Shown here: positions 43,928-55,600 of the stretch, one piece after another | How positions within the stretch are numbered: the first letter of the stretch is position 1 | How the letters are laid out: every line of letters starts with the position of its first letter | DNA from: Rhyzopertha dominica | Lineage: Eukaryota > Arthropoda > Insecta > Coleoptera > Bostrichidae | Length of the DNA: 64,000 bases | Assembly (NCBI GenBank): GCA_025024175.1 | Contig: QCXZ01000064.1 | Location: 37,965,325 to 38,029,324 of the forward strand | Direction of reading: 5' to 3' | The notes under the pieces: model-generated | What the model was told of the DNA's origin: nothing | Databases searched by the model: none | What the model saw: the letters and a program-made list of their open reading frames with translations, nothing else | Translations under genes and position numbers: made by a program

Positions 43928-45120
43928 TAAGTAATGAAATACTGGTCACCAGCACGTTGCAAGTGGTATTCCCCGGTCACACCGGTTCATGTAGGAGCAA
44001 CATATATTTACTAGTAAAAAACAGGCCTCTAAGTTTCTGAAATTGGAGTAAGTAAGAGATCACAATAGATTCGTATGAGAAGCAGCTTCTAACACTAATT
44101 TTAGTTATGTATGTCAAGTTCTAGTTGCACTCTTATACATTTTAATGCCTTTTGCATAATACGCCTATTTGTAAACTTATCAGAAGTTTCGTAGTTTTCA
44201 AGGATTTTTGAAGGCAAATCTATATCCTTCTGCTTTAAAATTATTTTCTTTAAGCCGTAAACTGTGGTTGCGGTTCATACGTTTTGAATTCCACTAAACA
44301 ATTACACTTTAAAATGTAACAAGACCGAAACGTCGGAATAAAATAAGGGTATTAATTCGGAAGCAACAAACCCGCCATAAACTAACGACAAATAAAGTAA
44401 GAACAGTTCCGCAAACCAAGAAAGATATTATAAAACCTAAAGAGACAATATATCGAGAAAGTCAATCTTCAGGAAAATGTTACGACCTTACTGTGATATA
44501 TTATTGAAAAACAGTGTATTCAAATTACTCGTTTAAATATAACACTACTAAAATTTAGCAGTAAGTATACATGATGGATTTGCTATATAATTGTTAAGCG
44601 AATAATTAGTTCCGTCACTTTATTATTTTAACTAAGATGTAGTAGTTTTCTTTGCATTTTTGAGTTTCTTAATAAATTCCTTAACATTTTGTATAAAAAT
44701 ATTTTCTTGTTTCCTATTGGTTCCAAAGATATCTTAATTTTTGTGAAAAATATTAAATTTTCAGACATTGGCAAACTTAATACTCGAACAACTACCCTTA
44801 GCGAGCTATTACAGTTTATGACAGAGAAAGTACCGTTCTTGTGCGTTTCTAAATTGTTAAATTATTACCGTAATATATTTAATAATTACTGCACAATTTG
44901 CTGAACCTCAATAGATAATATTTCTTCATTGATATATTGTTGTATTTAGCTAAAATTTCTGAAAATATGTATGCGTGTACTACTCATGTATGTATGAAGT
45001 TTTCTCTAGACCACAAGTGGCTGTTATGGCGATTGAATAGCCGTTCTTGATAAATTTTTGTCCATATAATATTCTCGAGAAAATTGTTATCTTTTATTAG
45101 CTTTCGCAAAATACAGTATT
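43928..45120. other. Intergenic with a CGAAACGTC motif
   Basis: No gene seen. GACCGAAACGTCGGAATAAA near 44327 looks like the tail of a Penelope-like or LINE element. The inverse word (GACGTTTCG) lies near 45464. Confidence 0.35.
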
Positions 45121-45450
45121 TTACTTTTCTTTGTGAGTCTGCTTGACGTAAATGTTGAAAATGCTGTTAAGAACATGGTTTTCTGTTATGAGGCTTAAAA
45201 TGTTATGGACATCAGTTGAGCGCGATATCTTTAAATTCACTTCGCCATTCCGCAAGCATGCCATTGTGTTAATCTGATCATCTACTGTTTGACTAACCAA
45301 CGGTTTTAGTTTTTTTGGATTGAAATTGTCCGTAAGTACTACAATTGCTTTTACTAGGTGGTAAATAATCCGTCTGAACTTTTCTTGGTGACTATTGTTA
45401 TTAGATAATATTTTGTCGGATAGATCGCTGTCTCTTGAAAACACTGACAA
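45121..45450 (-). CDS. Unidentified 109-codon ORF
   Basis: I do not recognise it. It is Leu-, Asn- and Ser-rich, with no signal peptide, membrane segment or cysteine pattern. Its composition is more protein-like than neighbouring ORFs (segments such as NFNPKKLKPLVSQTVDDQIN). It lies next to the inverse CGAAACGTC word, so it may belong to a retroelement. It could equally be chance. Confidence 0.25.
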   Translation of the reverse strand: MSVFSRDSDLSDKILSNNNSHQEKFRRIIYHLVKAIVVLTDNFNPKKLKPLVSQTVDDQINTMACLRNGEVNLKISRSTDVHNILSLITENHVLNSIFNIYVKQTHKEK

Positions 45451-46059
45451 AAAGTTAATAGTCTGACGTTTCGATTACACCTGTAATCTTTGTCAAAAAT
45501 GAAGAACCTCAAAATATTATCAAAATATTATCTTATATTATGGACGCTGAAAGCATTCACCCTCGTAGACTATTATTATTACTTATACTAAAATTAATTC
45601 GGTATAAGTTTAAGATTTATACCGATTTATACCACCTTTTAAATTATTTGAATTTTTGGTCTCTAAGCCTGCGTTTAGCTAATGACGCATATATCTAATA
45701 TTATGTAAATTTTTTGCTCAAAATACAGATAATTTATTCTACAGATGTGTGTACGAAACTCATAAGAAAGGTATGTCGCAATAATGTGTTCAATACTAAA
45801 GCAACTAACGAAAATGACGTTGCTTCTTTGACCAATTAAAGGCAAATTCACTTTGTATTAATCAACAATCTGTGCGGTTAGTAATCAAAAGTTTGGGAAT
45901 GAGAACTTGAACAGGAATAAATTGTCAATGTTTTTGAAGTCCTTAAACTAAGTGGAGCGGTAGATTTGGCTGACTCATTACTCAATACACTTAAGATCAA
46001 GATGCAACCAATCCAAGGTGAACAAATTAAGCAACGGAACTATGTGTATTAAAACACTG

Positions 46060-46260
46060 TTGAACTCTCCGTAGGAACATCCTGCTTCTTGGATCTAGTA
46101 GTCCATGAAGGTAATTGCATGTACTAGACGTGAAACACACAAAACAGGAAGATTTAGCAAAAAAGCCCAGTATCTTTCTCGGAACATTTCCATTCGTAAA
46201 CATGCGAAACAAAGCGTGTACCTATCTGAGAAATATTCAACGGCTATTAGTGTTAATAAG
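46060..46260 (+). pseudogene. Possible Penelope-like or LINE reverse transcriptase fragment
   Basis: One frame reads FLDLVVHEGNC; an adjacent frame has ETHKTGRFSKKAQYLS. This resembles the block near the end of such RTs in which a conserved FLD motif is followed by a THTGRY-like motif. Stops and frame changes show it is dead. The match is short. Confidence 0.3.
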
Positions 46261-47330
46261 CGAATTCAGAACCGGAAACAAAGACCCAATTATGCGTTTA
46301 TCCTCCTGCGATTGTGCAACACCTAACACAATCATCGGTATCATAGCGAGCATCCTTGCATCTTAATTAATTTTAATTCCCTGGCAATGGCATGTGTTAT
46401 TGTTGTCTTGGAATAATTTGAGGTTTCGGAAATGCGTGTGTGTCCCCTTTACATAAATGAAGGTAAAATTCGCGCAAATCCAAGAAACAATGTTAGCGAT
46501 TCAGTAAATCCCCCGAGTTGCAAAATATGCCGTCCACGCACTGAGAAAAATGTTTGACGCACGACACAATGTAAATTTTAAATTGTGATAGTCTGGTATC
46601 GACGGTTTTCGAGGCGTGAGACCGTAAGAGAAATACGGCATGACGCACTTTTATTAACCGTTTCGAAGACGGCAATATACATTTTGGTCAACGAGTAGAG
46701 AACCTTGGATGGAGCAAGGATGAAGTGTTTTTGTGAAATTCGTACTAAATTCCCATTCAGGGTAGGATGAATCATGAAAAAGCTGGGTCATTGAGCAGAC
46801 GTTTCAAGTGCGACAGCATGACGTTGGTATAGTCGTCTGAATATTACTTAATAATATTATATTAATATTACTTAATATTAATATTCAGGCAACGGTATAG
46901 TCTTCCAATGCGTAAAAGGTTGTATTTGAGGTCATTTGTGTAAAAATCAATTGTCTCACAATGGGTTTATTGCAGGCCCTTGGCTCTACCATAAATTTAT
47001 ATTTATAGTGGTCGTCTATAAGCCGTTCCAGTACCGTATTGGAAATTATCATTCTGTGTAGACAAGAAAAGATGGTGCCATTTAGAGCAGTTTTAGATAT
47101 GCATTTGAATAATATTCCTGTACACTTGTTTGCCTTTTATACCTGTGTAGGTACCTTCGTATTAGGATTTACCCAGAATTTATAATAAGGCATTAATCCT
47201 TGAGTATAGCTATATGTAGGTATACTAATACAGCACGTAGGGTAATTACAAACAAATTTTATTCAGTTCCGCGAGTGAAGTGACATTTTTGTGCGTCTGT
47301 GATAGTTAGAAGTAAATTTGTTTCTTCATC
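46261..47330. other. Intergenic
   Basis: No gene. An AT-rich palindrome at 46837-46888 begins CTGAATATTA and ends with its complement TAATATTCAG. Confidence 0.4.
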
Positions 47331-48190
47331 ATGTTTCGTTCATGGGAAAATGTACAGGAACAAGCTGGTTCTTCCCAGGTGCCAGAAGAGGTAGGGTCAG
47401 TAGATAAGCGACAACGATGAACTGCAANCAATGAAAAAAGGAACCATTTTTATCCAGATGCTCAAGAAATTATAATAGATGGGTTTGATTAAGATGTCCT
47501 AACCCAATTAAAGTTGCAAGTGATCTAACAAAGATACCGTATACACCCATTCAAAAAAATCATAAAAAAGATGGTTACGGACAAATAAAGTGGATAGAAA
47601 GAAAATTTCGAAAGTAAGTGAAAGTTTAGGTACAGATATAAAAAAGGTCATATACCACATGTATAAAGAAAATATGGTGCCTCCGACTGCTACATTGAAT
47701 CAAAGATTAAATGACCCAGACTACGATATTGAATATTGTGACGAAATATTTAGGCTGTATTTACATAGTATTGGTTTTAATTTTAAAACGATTGACAAAA
47801 GAATGGTCATTATGGAATCACCAAGTTAAAAAAACAAAATACTGAGAAGCAAATACATTACGCAGATAAGAGTATCGTGATGAAGGGCGGAATATAGTTT
47901 ACCTCGATGAAACATGATTTGATTCTTATGATGTAAAAAAAGTTCTTACTGATGCTGTTTAAATACATCTCTTCCGTGCGGCCAAAGAATTATCATTCTG
48001 CACGCAGGTGGAAGTAATAGATAGGCTCATAACGCAGTTCTCTTGTTAGTAAAAAACATAAAAAAAGTTCTGCTAATTATCATCAAGATATGGATGCTTC
48101 ACTGTTTGAGCCTTGGTTTACAAAATAGATGTTGCCATTTCTACCTTCTGTAATAGATAATGCAAAATACTATTTTTAACATTTGAATAA
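47331..48190 (+). pseudogene. Tc1/mariner-superfamily transposase relic
   Basis: An ATG at 47331 opens a short N-terminal part. A second segment (47590-47829) reads KKVIYHMYKENMVP and then LHSIGFNFKTIDKR, the usual linker before the catalytic domain. From about 47885 follow VYLDET (first catalytic Asp), IIILHAGGSN, NYHQDMDASLFEPWF and finally VIDNAKYY at about 48150-48170 (second catalytic Asp region). Several stops and frame changes separate these, and the third acidic residue is not found. It is clearly a dead element. No terminal inverted repeats were found. Confidence 0.7.
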
Positions 48191-49500
48191 TCATTAACCA
48201 CCATCTAGTAAGTAGTTACTTTCTATCTGTTATCTGGTCACCTTCTTTATTTATTTAGTTTGTAGAGATTGACTGGAAAAACCCAAGGAATTTTGGCCTT
48301 ACTCTCTGCCACAATTATGTTCTATGTCTTCGTGGTTCTTCCTCTTTGTACTTTTGCTTCCATATAGGTTCAGCTGGCATTTCCTCATTAATTTTCACTA
48401 TGTGCCCAAAATATTTGACACCTGTATGCTCAGTTTTCTTTCAGCGAAAGGAAAATTAAGAGAAATTAAAAGTGGCAATTTTGCACTAGACCAAATAAAG
48501 GCTAGGATGGAATAAAATGAGCAAAAGAATGGTCGAACTCGAGTTCAGCATCCATCTCTGTTTAGGGCAGAACATCATCTGCAGAATGTGCGGCATAGAC
48601 AAGTGTTTTGATATAAATCAGTTTTAGTAATGAGAAAATATTTAATCTCAATCCAAGATTTTGTGCTTTAGAAGGATGACGCAGTACGCCACTTAAAATT
48701 AGTTTCTAGTAGCCCTGATCGGTGTTACGAGAGGAAAAGGTTATGAAAATATCCCAGCTTAATGCTGGGTAACACGTCTAATACATTCAGATTATTGTTT
48801 TGCTAACTTAAGTATTTTTCTACTTATTATCATTTTGTGTCAGTTATAGGTCTTAATTACTTCATGTGTATTTCTTGTGGTTAGAAGGTACTAAATATGT
48901 ATTATAAACACTTTCATTTTTGCTGCATATAAACGATATTTCTGAAAAAGTGAGCCATGAAACGGGTAGAGGCTCGTATATTGTTCGGATGATTTGATTA
49001 CGAACGAGTAAGAATAGAACTGGAGCTCATTTATAGAAAAAATGACATCTGAGGTAATTTCCATAATACCTACTATATGTTGATTTTACTATATCCCATC
49101 GTGGCGCAAAAAAACTTTTTTGTATACTATGTACAAGGCATGTAGCAAAGAACTGAAGAAACGATTTTGGTATTGATGACTAAAGGACTTAAAGAGATGG
49201 GTAATTCTTTGAGTTAGATCATGAATGACTTCTCAACTCTTTACTTTCCTTTAATAAAACTTTTTTTGACATCATTATGGACAAAATATTGCTCATATAA
49301 TAAAATTTTTCTTAATATGAGGGTTTGATATCAGTTTTTCTTACTGAATGATGAAGCAGTACAAAAAGATCGTATGGAACCTGAGATTATATGTAATATT
49401 TTGCAATTTGAACATTATTTCACTCGGACAAAACCAAATCGCGACATTGGATCTTTAGGGGCTTCCCCGCAGGGTCGAGGCGTTTGCGGTATCCTGCGAC
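48191..49500. other. Intergenic, no recognised gene
   Basis: AT-rich. A 63-codon plus ORF at 48324-48515 has no recognisable feature. Confidence 0.4.
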
Positions 49501-49524
49501 CATCGAGACGTTCATCCTGTGTGA

Positions 49525-49533
49525 TGGCCTTGA
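49525..49533 (-). promoter_or_regulatory. FTZ-F1-type binding site
   Basis: The minus strand reads TCAAGGCCA, a full match to the FTZ-F1 consensus YCAAGGYCR. It lies 73 bp before the TATA box of the cuticle-type gene. Beta-FTZ-F1 is a known activator of insect cuticle genes after the ecdysone pulse, so the position is meaningful. Confidence 0.5.
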
Positions 49534-49605
49534 CCAGAAGCAATACCAAGAGCGTCAGAGCACTACAAAGAGTACCATGCGGTCAACAGCCGCGTTAGCC
49601 CTCCC

Positions 49606-49613
49606 TATATAAG
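49606..49613 (+). promoter_or_regulatory. TATA box of the cuticle-type gene
   Basis: TATATAAG in a GC-richer promoter, followed about 34 bp later by a TCATT initiator-like word (A at 49640). The ATG is at 49676. Confidence 0.7.
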
Positions 49614-49675
49614 ACGACGCCCGTCAATACGATGCGTTCATTTTCATTAGTGGTGTCATTTTACTGGGTGCTAGG

Positions 49676-52600
49676 ATGAATGCCAAAACTGTAAGTACTA
49701 ACAAAAAGGGTGGTTGGTAAGAACATTTCGGTGGTGTTTTATGTTCATCATGTTTCTGTCACACTTAATTGCTCTTTTTATTTTTTATATATTTATCTTT
49801 TTCTGAATACACATAACTTTAATATATAAAATTATGAATATGAAAATCCTTTTTTGGTTAAGAATTAAAAAATTCAATAAAACAGAATTAATTATTATGA
49901 TTTAAGTGCAGTTAAGTTCAAAATTTTTTTGAGAGCAAATAGCCAGATGATATACCTACATCTACAAATTCATATTTTATGTAACATGTATGATATATTA
50001 GCATTTTTTGTTAATTTCCACGATGTGATTCCAACAAATTTAAGATTTTAATGATTTATGTTAATGAAAACAGGTACTTAACTTTGCAATAAAATAGTAA
50101 ACCTTTATTCCAACAGACACAATTATGACTGTAATGGACAAGTATTGTACATTAAAATACCCATAGTTAAATGTAAAAGATCACTAAATTAAAACATTAA
50201 ATCCATACACTGAATATTACAATAACAAGCCGATATTAAACATTTAGCGCGTAATTAAAATATTCTTGATACGTTTTGAGGTAAATTATAAAAAATATAT
50301 ATCTACATCATAACAGGTGCTTTGGTAACAAAAATATGTTAACAATGTTTTTTCTTAATTTTTAATACTTACAATAGCATTAAACAGACATATGGCTGTT
50401 TGTTTGCTAAAACTATGTTAGCAGAGAGGTTTAAAAAAACCTAAAAATAAAGATAAAAGTAGGTATGGGTTCTATATTTTCATAAATATTTAAGCAAGAA
50501 ATTGGGAAGCGTATAAATATGAAGTCAGTTTTGCACTTTACTGGACTATAATAATTTTATTTAGTGTTTACACAACGTAGGTAATGACGCATGTTCATCT
50601 CAAGTTAACCAGTTCAGAACAACCTATTCATTAAATAATACTAATTGCTTGTTCTACTAATAATTACTGTATTAATTAGTGACTAGAACCCTATAAACAA
50701 TTTAGAGTAAGGACATACTTTGACTATATTATGTAGACTTCTGTTTTGTTGTTTTCATTTTCGTGTTTAAGAACCAATAGTTAATTTTGTTTGATGATAA
50801 TACCAAACAAAACTAACTACTTAGACACATAAGAAATCCCTAAAAAATTAAATTAATTTAATAATAAATAATCAACTTTTACTCTTAACTTAAATAGACT
50901 ACAAACTGCAAAAGCCAATTAGTTTAAATTAAGTTTGAAGCGTAACAAAGACTGTTTTACATACTATAATGTTGTTTAACATATGTACATTAGTAGATAA
51001 CAAAGAATTTCATGTTAAGAACTTTGTTAAAAAAAATAAAAGAAGGATATGATAAATATGATTAACTACCAGAAGAATTAAATGTAGGTTTTCAAAACAC
51101 AAAAATTATTGTTTTTCAGAATTTAATAAAAAAAACCGCTGCAAATTGAATCAATACTTCCACATCCGATTGTCAAAATGACATTTACGATTTTATTTCT
51201 TATGCTATACGATAAGTAATCAGGTTATGAGCATTTTTTCTCTCTACACATTTTTTCTAAGACAAACAAACTTGAATCAATACTTCCACATCCAATTGTC
51301 AAAATGACATTTACGTTTTTATTTCTTATACTATTCGATTAGTATTCAGGTTTTGAGCACTTTTTGTGAGAAATTTTATTTCCTATCTGATGGTATTTTG
51401 AATATATAAAATATATTCGGAGATATTTAGGAAAAACCGTTTTCTTTAGGTGACGCTTTTTTGCTAATATCTTCTAAACAATTTGCTGCACCGAAAATTT
51501 ATAAGGGCGAATAATACTCGCAGTTATACTACTAATCACATACTAAAAGAAGAAAAAATAAAAATTTGCTAAAAGGGTAGTTACCCCCCAATTTTGCCCC
51601 CTTCCTGATACCCTACTTACCCCAAAATAGGTCGCTTTGGGTAGTTGCGTAAATTTTGCTAAATTTTAAATTCATATATTAAGTCTTTCGAAAGTTATCG
51701 TGTCCACAAACAAAACCACAGACACATAGACAAGAATTTTTTTTGCTCAAATTTTGTTTTTTTACGTTTTCGACTATTTTAAAGCGAATGAGCAAATAAT
51801 GATTTTTGAAAATTTTTTTCGCGATGCAGTACTTCCCATCCGTTGGCTGTGCAAGTAATAACAGATTCAAAACATATTCTACTGATGAACTGTGGACTGT
51901 GGGACATGACTATTAACGTACGATTATTATTGACAAGTAAATGACAATTGTTTTTTTGCCGAAAGGTAACTAAATGTTAGTGATTTTAAAGAAATTTGAA
52001 TATCTTGTAGTGTGTCATTATCCAAAAGCTTTTATGTCTTATTTAAATTTTTGAAGTAAATGCAATTAATTTTAATCCATATATGTTGTACAGAATGCAT
52101 TATCCGCTTTCAATTTACTAAGCGGGATTGTGTAGATTACGAAAGTAGCTTTCAAATTAGGTGAACATGATCCCCTTTGCAGTTTGAAATTTTACATTTA
52201 GTACCGACTGTGGATTCATCTTGGATTTTGAGAAAAAAATATCAAATTGAATCAATACTTCCACATCCAATTGTCAAAATGACATTTACGTTTTTTATTT
52301 CTTGTACTATACGATTGGTAATTAGGTTTTGAGCATTTTTTATCTCTACACATTTTTTTTAAGACAAACGGTCCTTGTGATATTAGCAAAAACACATAAA
52401 TTTTTAAAATCTGTTTTTTTCAAATAACTCGAAAAGTATTAACTTAACAAAAAATTACAAGAGTGCTTTCCGATCAGAAATTTGATTTCCTATATAATAC
52501 CAAAAGGACGAATAATACTCGCAGTTATACTACTAAATAATAAAAAAAAATTGTAAAAAGGGTAGTTACCCCCCAATTTTGCCCTCTTCCCGATACCCTA

Positions 52601-55600
52601 CTTACCCCAAACACAATAGGTCGCTTTGGGTAGTTGAGATCTATACGTTTACCAAATTTTAAGTTCATATATTGTCTTTTGAAAGTTATCGTGTCCACAA
52701 ACAAAACCACAGCCACAGACAAAAAAATTTTTTTGCTAAAATTTTGTTTTTTTACGTGTTCGACCATTTTTAAGCGAATGAGCAAAAAAATTTTTTGAAA
52801 ATTTTTTGCGATACAATACTTCCCATCTGTTGGATGTGGAAGTAATTAGAATGCATTTTTGCTCAAAAATGTGATGAACTTTTCCTGCATTATCCGCATT
52901 AGGTGCAGTTAAACCCAGCTTAATGATCATCTCCAAACCAAGCTGGGTGTTCATTTAAAAAAGTCATCTAGTCACTTATGAGTTTCACATAACATTTTAA
53001 GCAATGTCGCTTTTAAAATATCAGTACATTTCAACGCCCGTTGGAAATTCCTATTTTTTTTCAAAACAACTACGTGAATGATAAAAGCCGGTAGTTGTCA
53101 TTTAGAAATGATCAAATTAAGCGAACTCAGCGCCTCGCAGTTTCGAGAAAAAAGCCCTGTATCAAAATAATAGTTTCAACCCAGGTCAGCAGAAATTTTC
53201 TCGTGATTTTCTCTGTTCTGACCAATGAATGATGGCTTGTTTGAATGCTTNCNGTCNACAATAGACATTTCGAAGTTTTGTGACCAAGAGAACGTTGCGG
53301 ATGAAATTTGTCCGCGACTTTTTAACTTGACATTGGCATGTTATATTAACAATAAGCCCCATTCTTCCGTCAACAAATCATAAGCTACTTCATGACTTTT
53401 TTAATTGAACGCCTGTTACCACGTTCATATTGAGCTGTCTCATTAAATAGCTTTCATCTTTACTTTAACTTGTTTTTAATATGCAAATTACAACAATGTA
53501 GCAAAACAGGTACTGTGTTGAAGAGATGACTGGCTATGAACAAAAGCGTAACGAAGTCATCTATATATCATTTTACAACTAGGATCATTTTTATAGGGCG
53601 GCCATTTTTTAGACGACACCAACTTAATTTGCTTAAAACAGAATACCCTGTTTTAATAATGTTGTTTTTGATATTCTATTGTACTAAGTGATCATTTTAT
53701 TAGCCATAAACAGTACAGCTTAAACGTTATCAAATATGACATTTGCATCATTTTCTCAAAAATTAAATAGATTTACCAAAACGAAAGAAAGATATGTAAT
53801 GGTGTTATTTTACAGTTGGACTAAGACTGAGTTACATATTTTATATAATATATATAAACCTTGACTGAAACTTTGTTTAAATGTGGTTGCTGTTAATACT
53901 GGAGTTAAAAATTAAAAGAATGGTAAGGTGACTTTTTAAAATGGAATGTAAAATATTTTACTTTGTTTCGATTTTATAAACGTGGTTTGGAGCATTTCTA
54001 ATAATGGTTTAAGATATATTTAGGTTTCTTTTAACCTTTGATGACAGGTGCTATTTGCTATTGGCATGATTGATGCAGAGACAATCTACCGTTTTATTTG
54101 CAATAACTGGTTTTAATTGTACTAACTGGCAAAGTTAAATAGTGCTATTAACAACAAATGCTGCCATATTGTTGTATACATAGAAATTATTTCGCTGCCA
54201 ATATTACAGATATTTCTGCGTATTCTCAATGCAGTTTCAATTGCATGCTTATGTTCTTTTATTTTTAACATATTTACTGTATTTTTTTCCAATAAATCGC
54301 TTCGAGCTGAAAATGCACTTACATAATACCGTTAGGTGGAGCTTTGCCTTGTTGCAACCATATGCGTTGAATTTTCATGGAAGGTATTTCATTTAGCAAT
54401 CATATAGGTTATTGTAGAAAAGCTATAAGTACCGCTTATTTCCTGTCAAATAGCAATAAAAAAAGAACTAAGCATTTGAGAACCACTTAACCATAGTGCA
54501 AATAAACATTTTTGGAGCTATGATGGTCGATAATTGTTCCTGTCGAAAAATATGTTCTACTGGCGATTCAAATTAATATTTTCGCGTGTTCGAGTGATCA
54601 GCTGGTCGCGCAGAAAACAGTCCAATTGATTCTTCGCGCTGTGTGGCGTACAAAATACGCGTAAGTCTAAAAAAGATTTTTACTTTTTTGGAAGCAAGTA
54701 TTGCCTGCAGGTGTAGGTATACATAAAGCTGAAGATGTTCTTATTGCGGGTCATTTTATTGAGTGGTTGTAAGAGTTTAGCAAGTTAGTAAAATAAATAC
54801 TTGTATACTGTAACACATACAATAACCCACTATATTATTTTAAACTGGTACTTATATTTTCGGTATTTACCATGTGTTTGCATACATTTGCTTTGACGAA
54901 CAGGCCAGACGAACCGAAGGGTTATGTTATTGAAAATTTAAAATGGCCAAATCAGCATAGATGCATAAGGTGCATGAAATGTGCCGTATTTTCTAAAGAG
55001 AACAGCTGTATAAAAATGATTATATATGGTGCATCATAAACAAGTAGTCGATCAAGAATCCCTTGTCATTTACAAAAGAATCTTGGTATGCGATGATATC
55101 TCTTTGTTAAAAAACGATTTTATTGAATGTGCTTTTTTCTGGTAAAAACACGGAACCTACAACTTTACTTAGCATAGCCAACATGTGAACAATGAGTTAT
55201 TGTTTTACATGTATGTGGGGATATTTTTCCTAACAACATTGACAATACTATATAAATGATGCGCTTTAACTAAAAAAATATAAATTACACCTCATATGTA
55301 GTTTGCTAATTTCTATTAACGTATGGAAAGGCAATAAGATGTAATTAATTGTTCTATGATTTTCGACAGTTTTGTACACCTTTGAGAGAATTTAATTGAA
55401 TGTTAGAAGAAATTGAGTATTCACTTCATTATCAATATAGCTTTGTTATATTAAGGTTGGTACAAAAATAATAGGCTTCAGTATCTTGCTGATTTAACTT
55501 ATTTGTAATTCTTCAGTGGAAACAGGATAATTTCTCCCATATTTGGTTTTTCAATTCAGATGGTGCCGGTGTATAAATCAAGTTGTTATGAATAGCTGGG

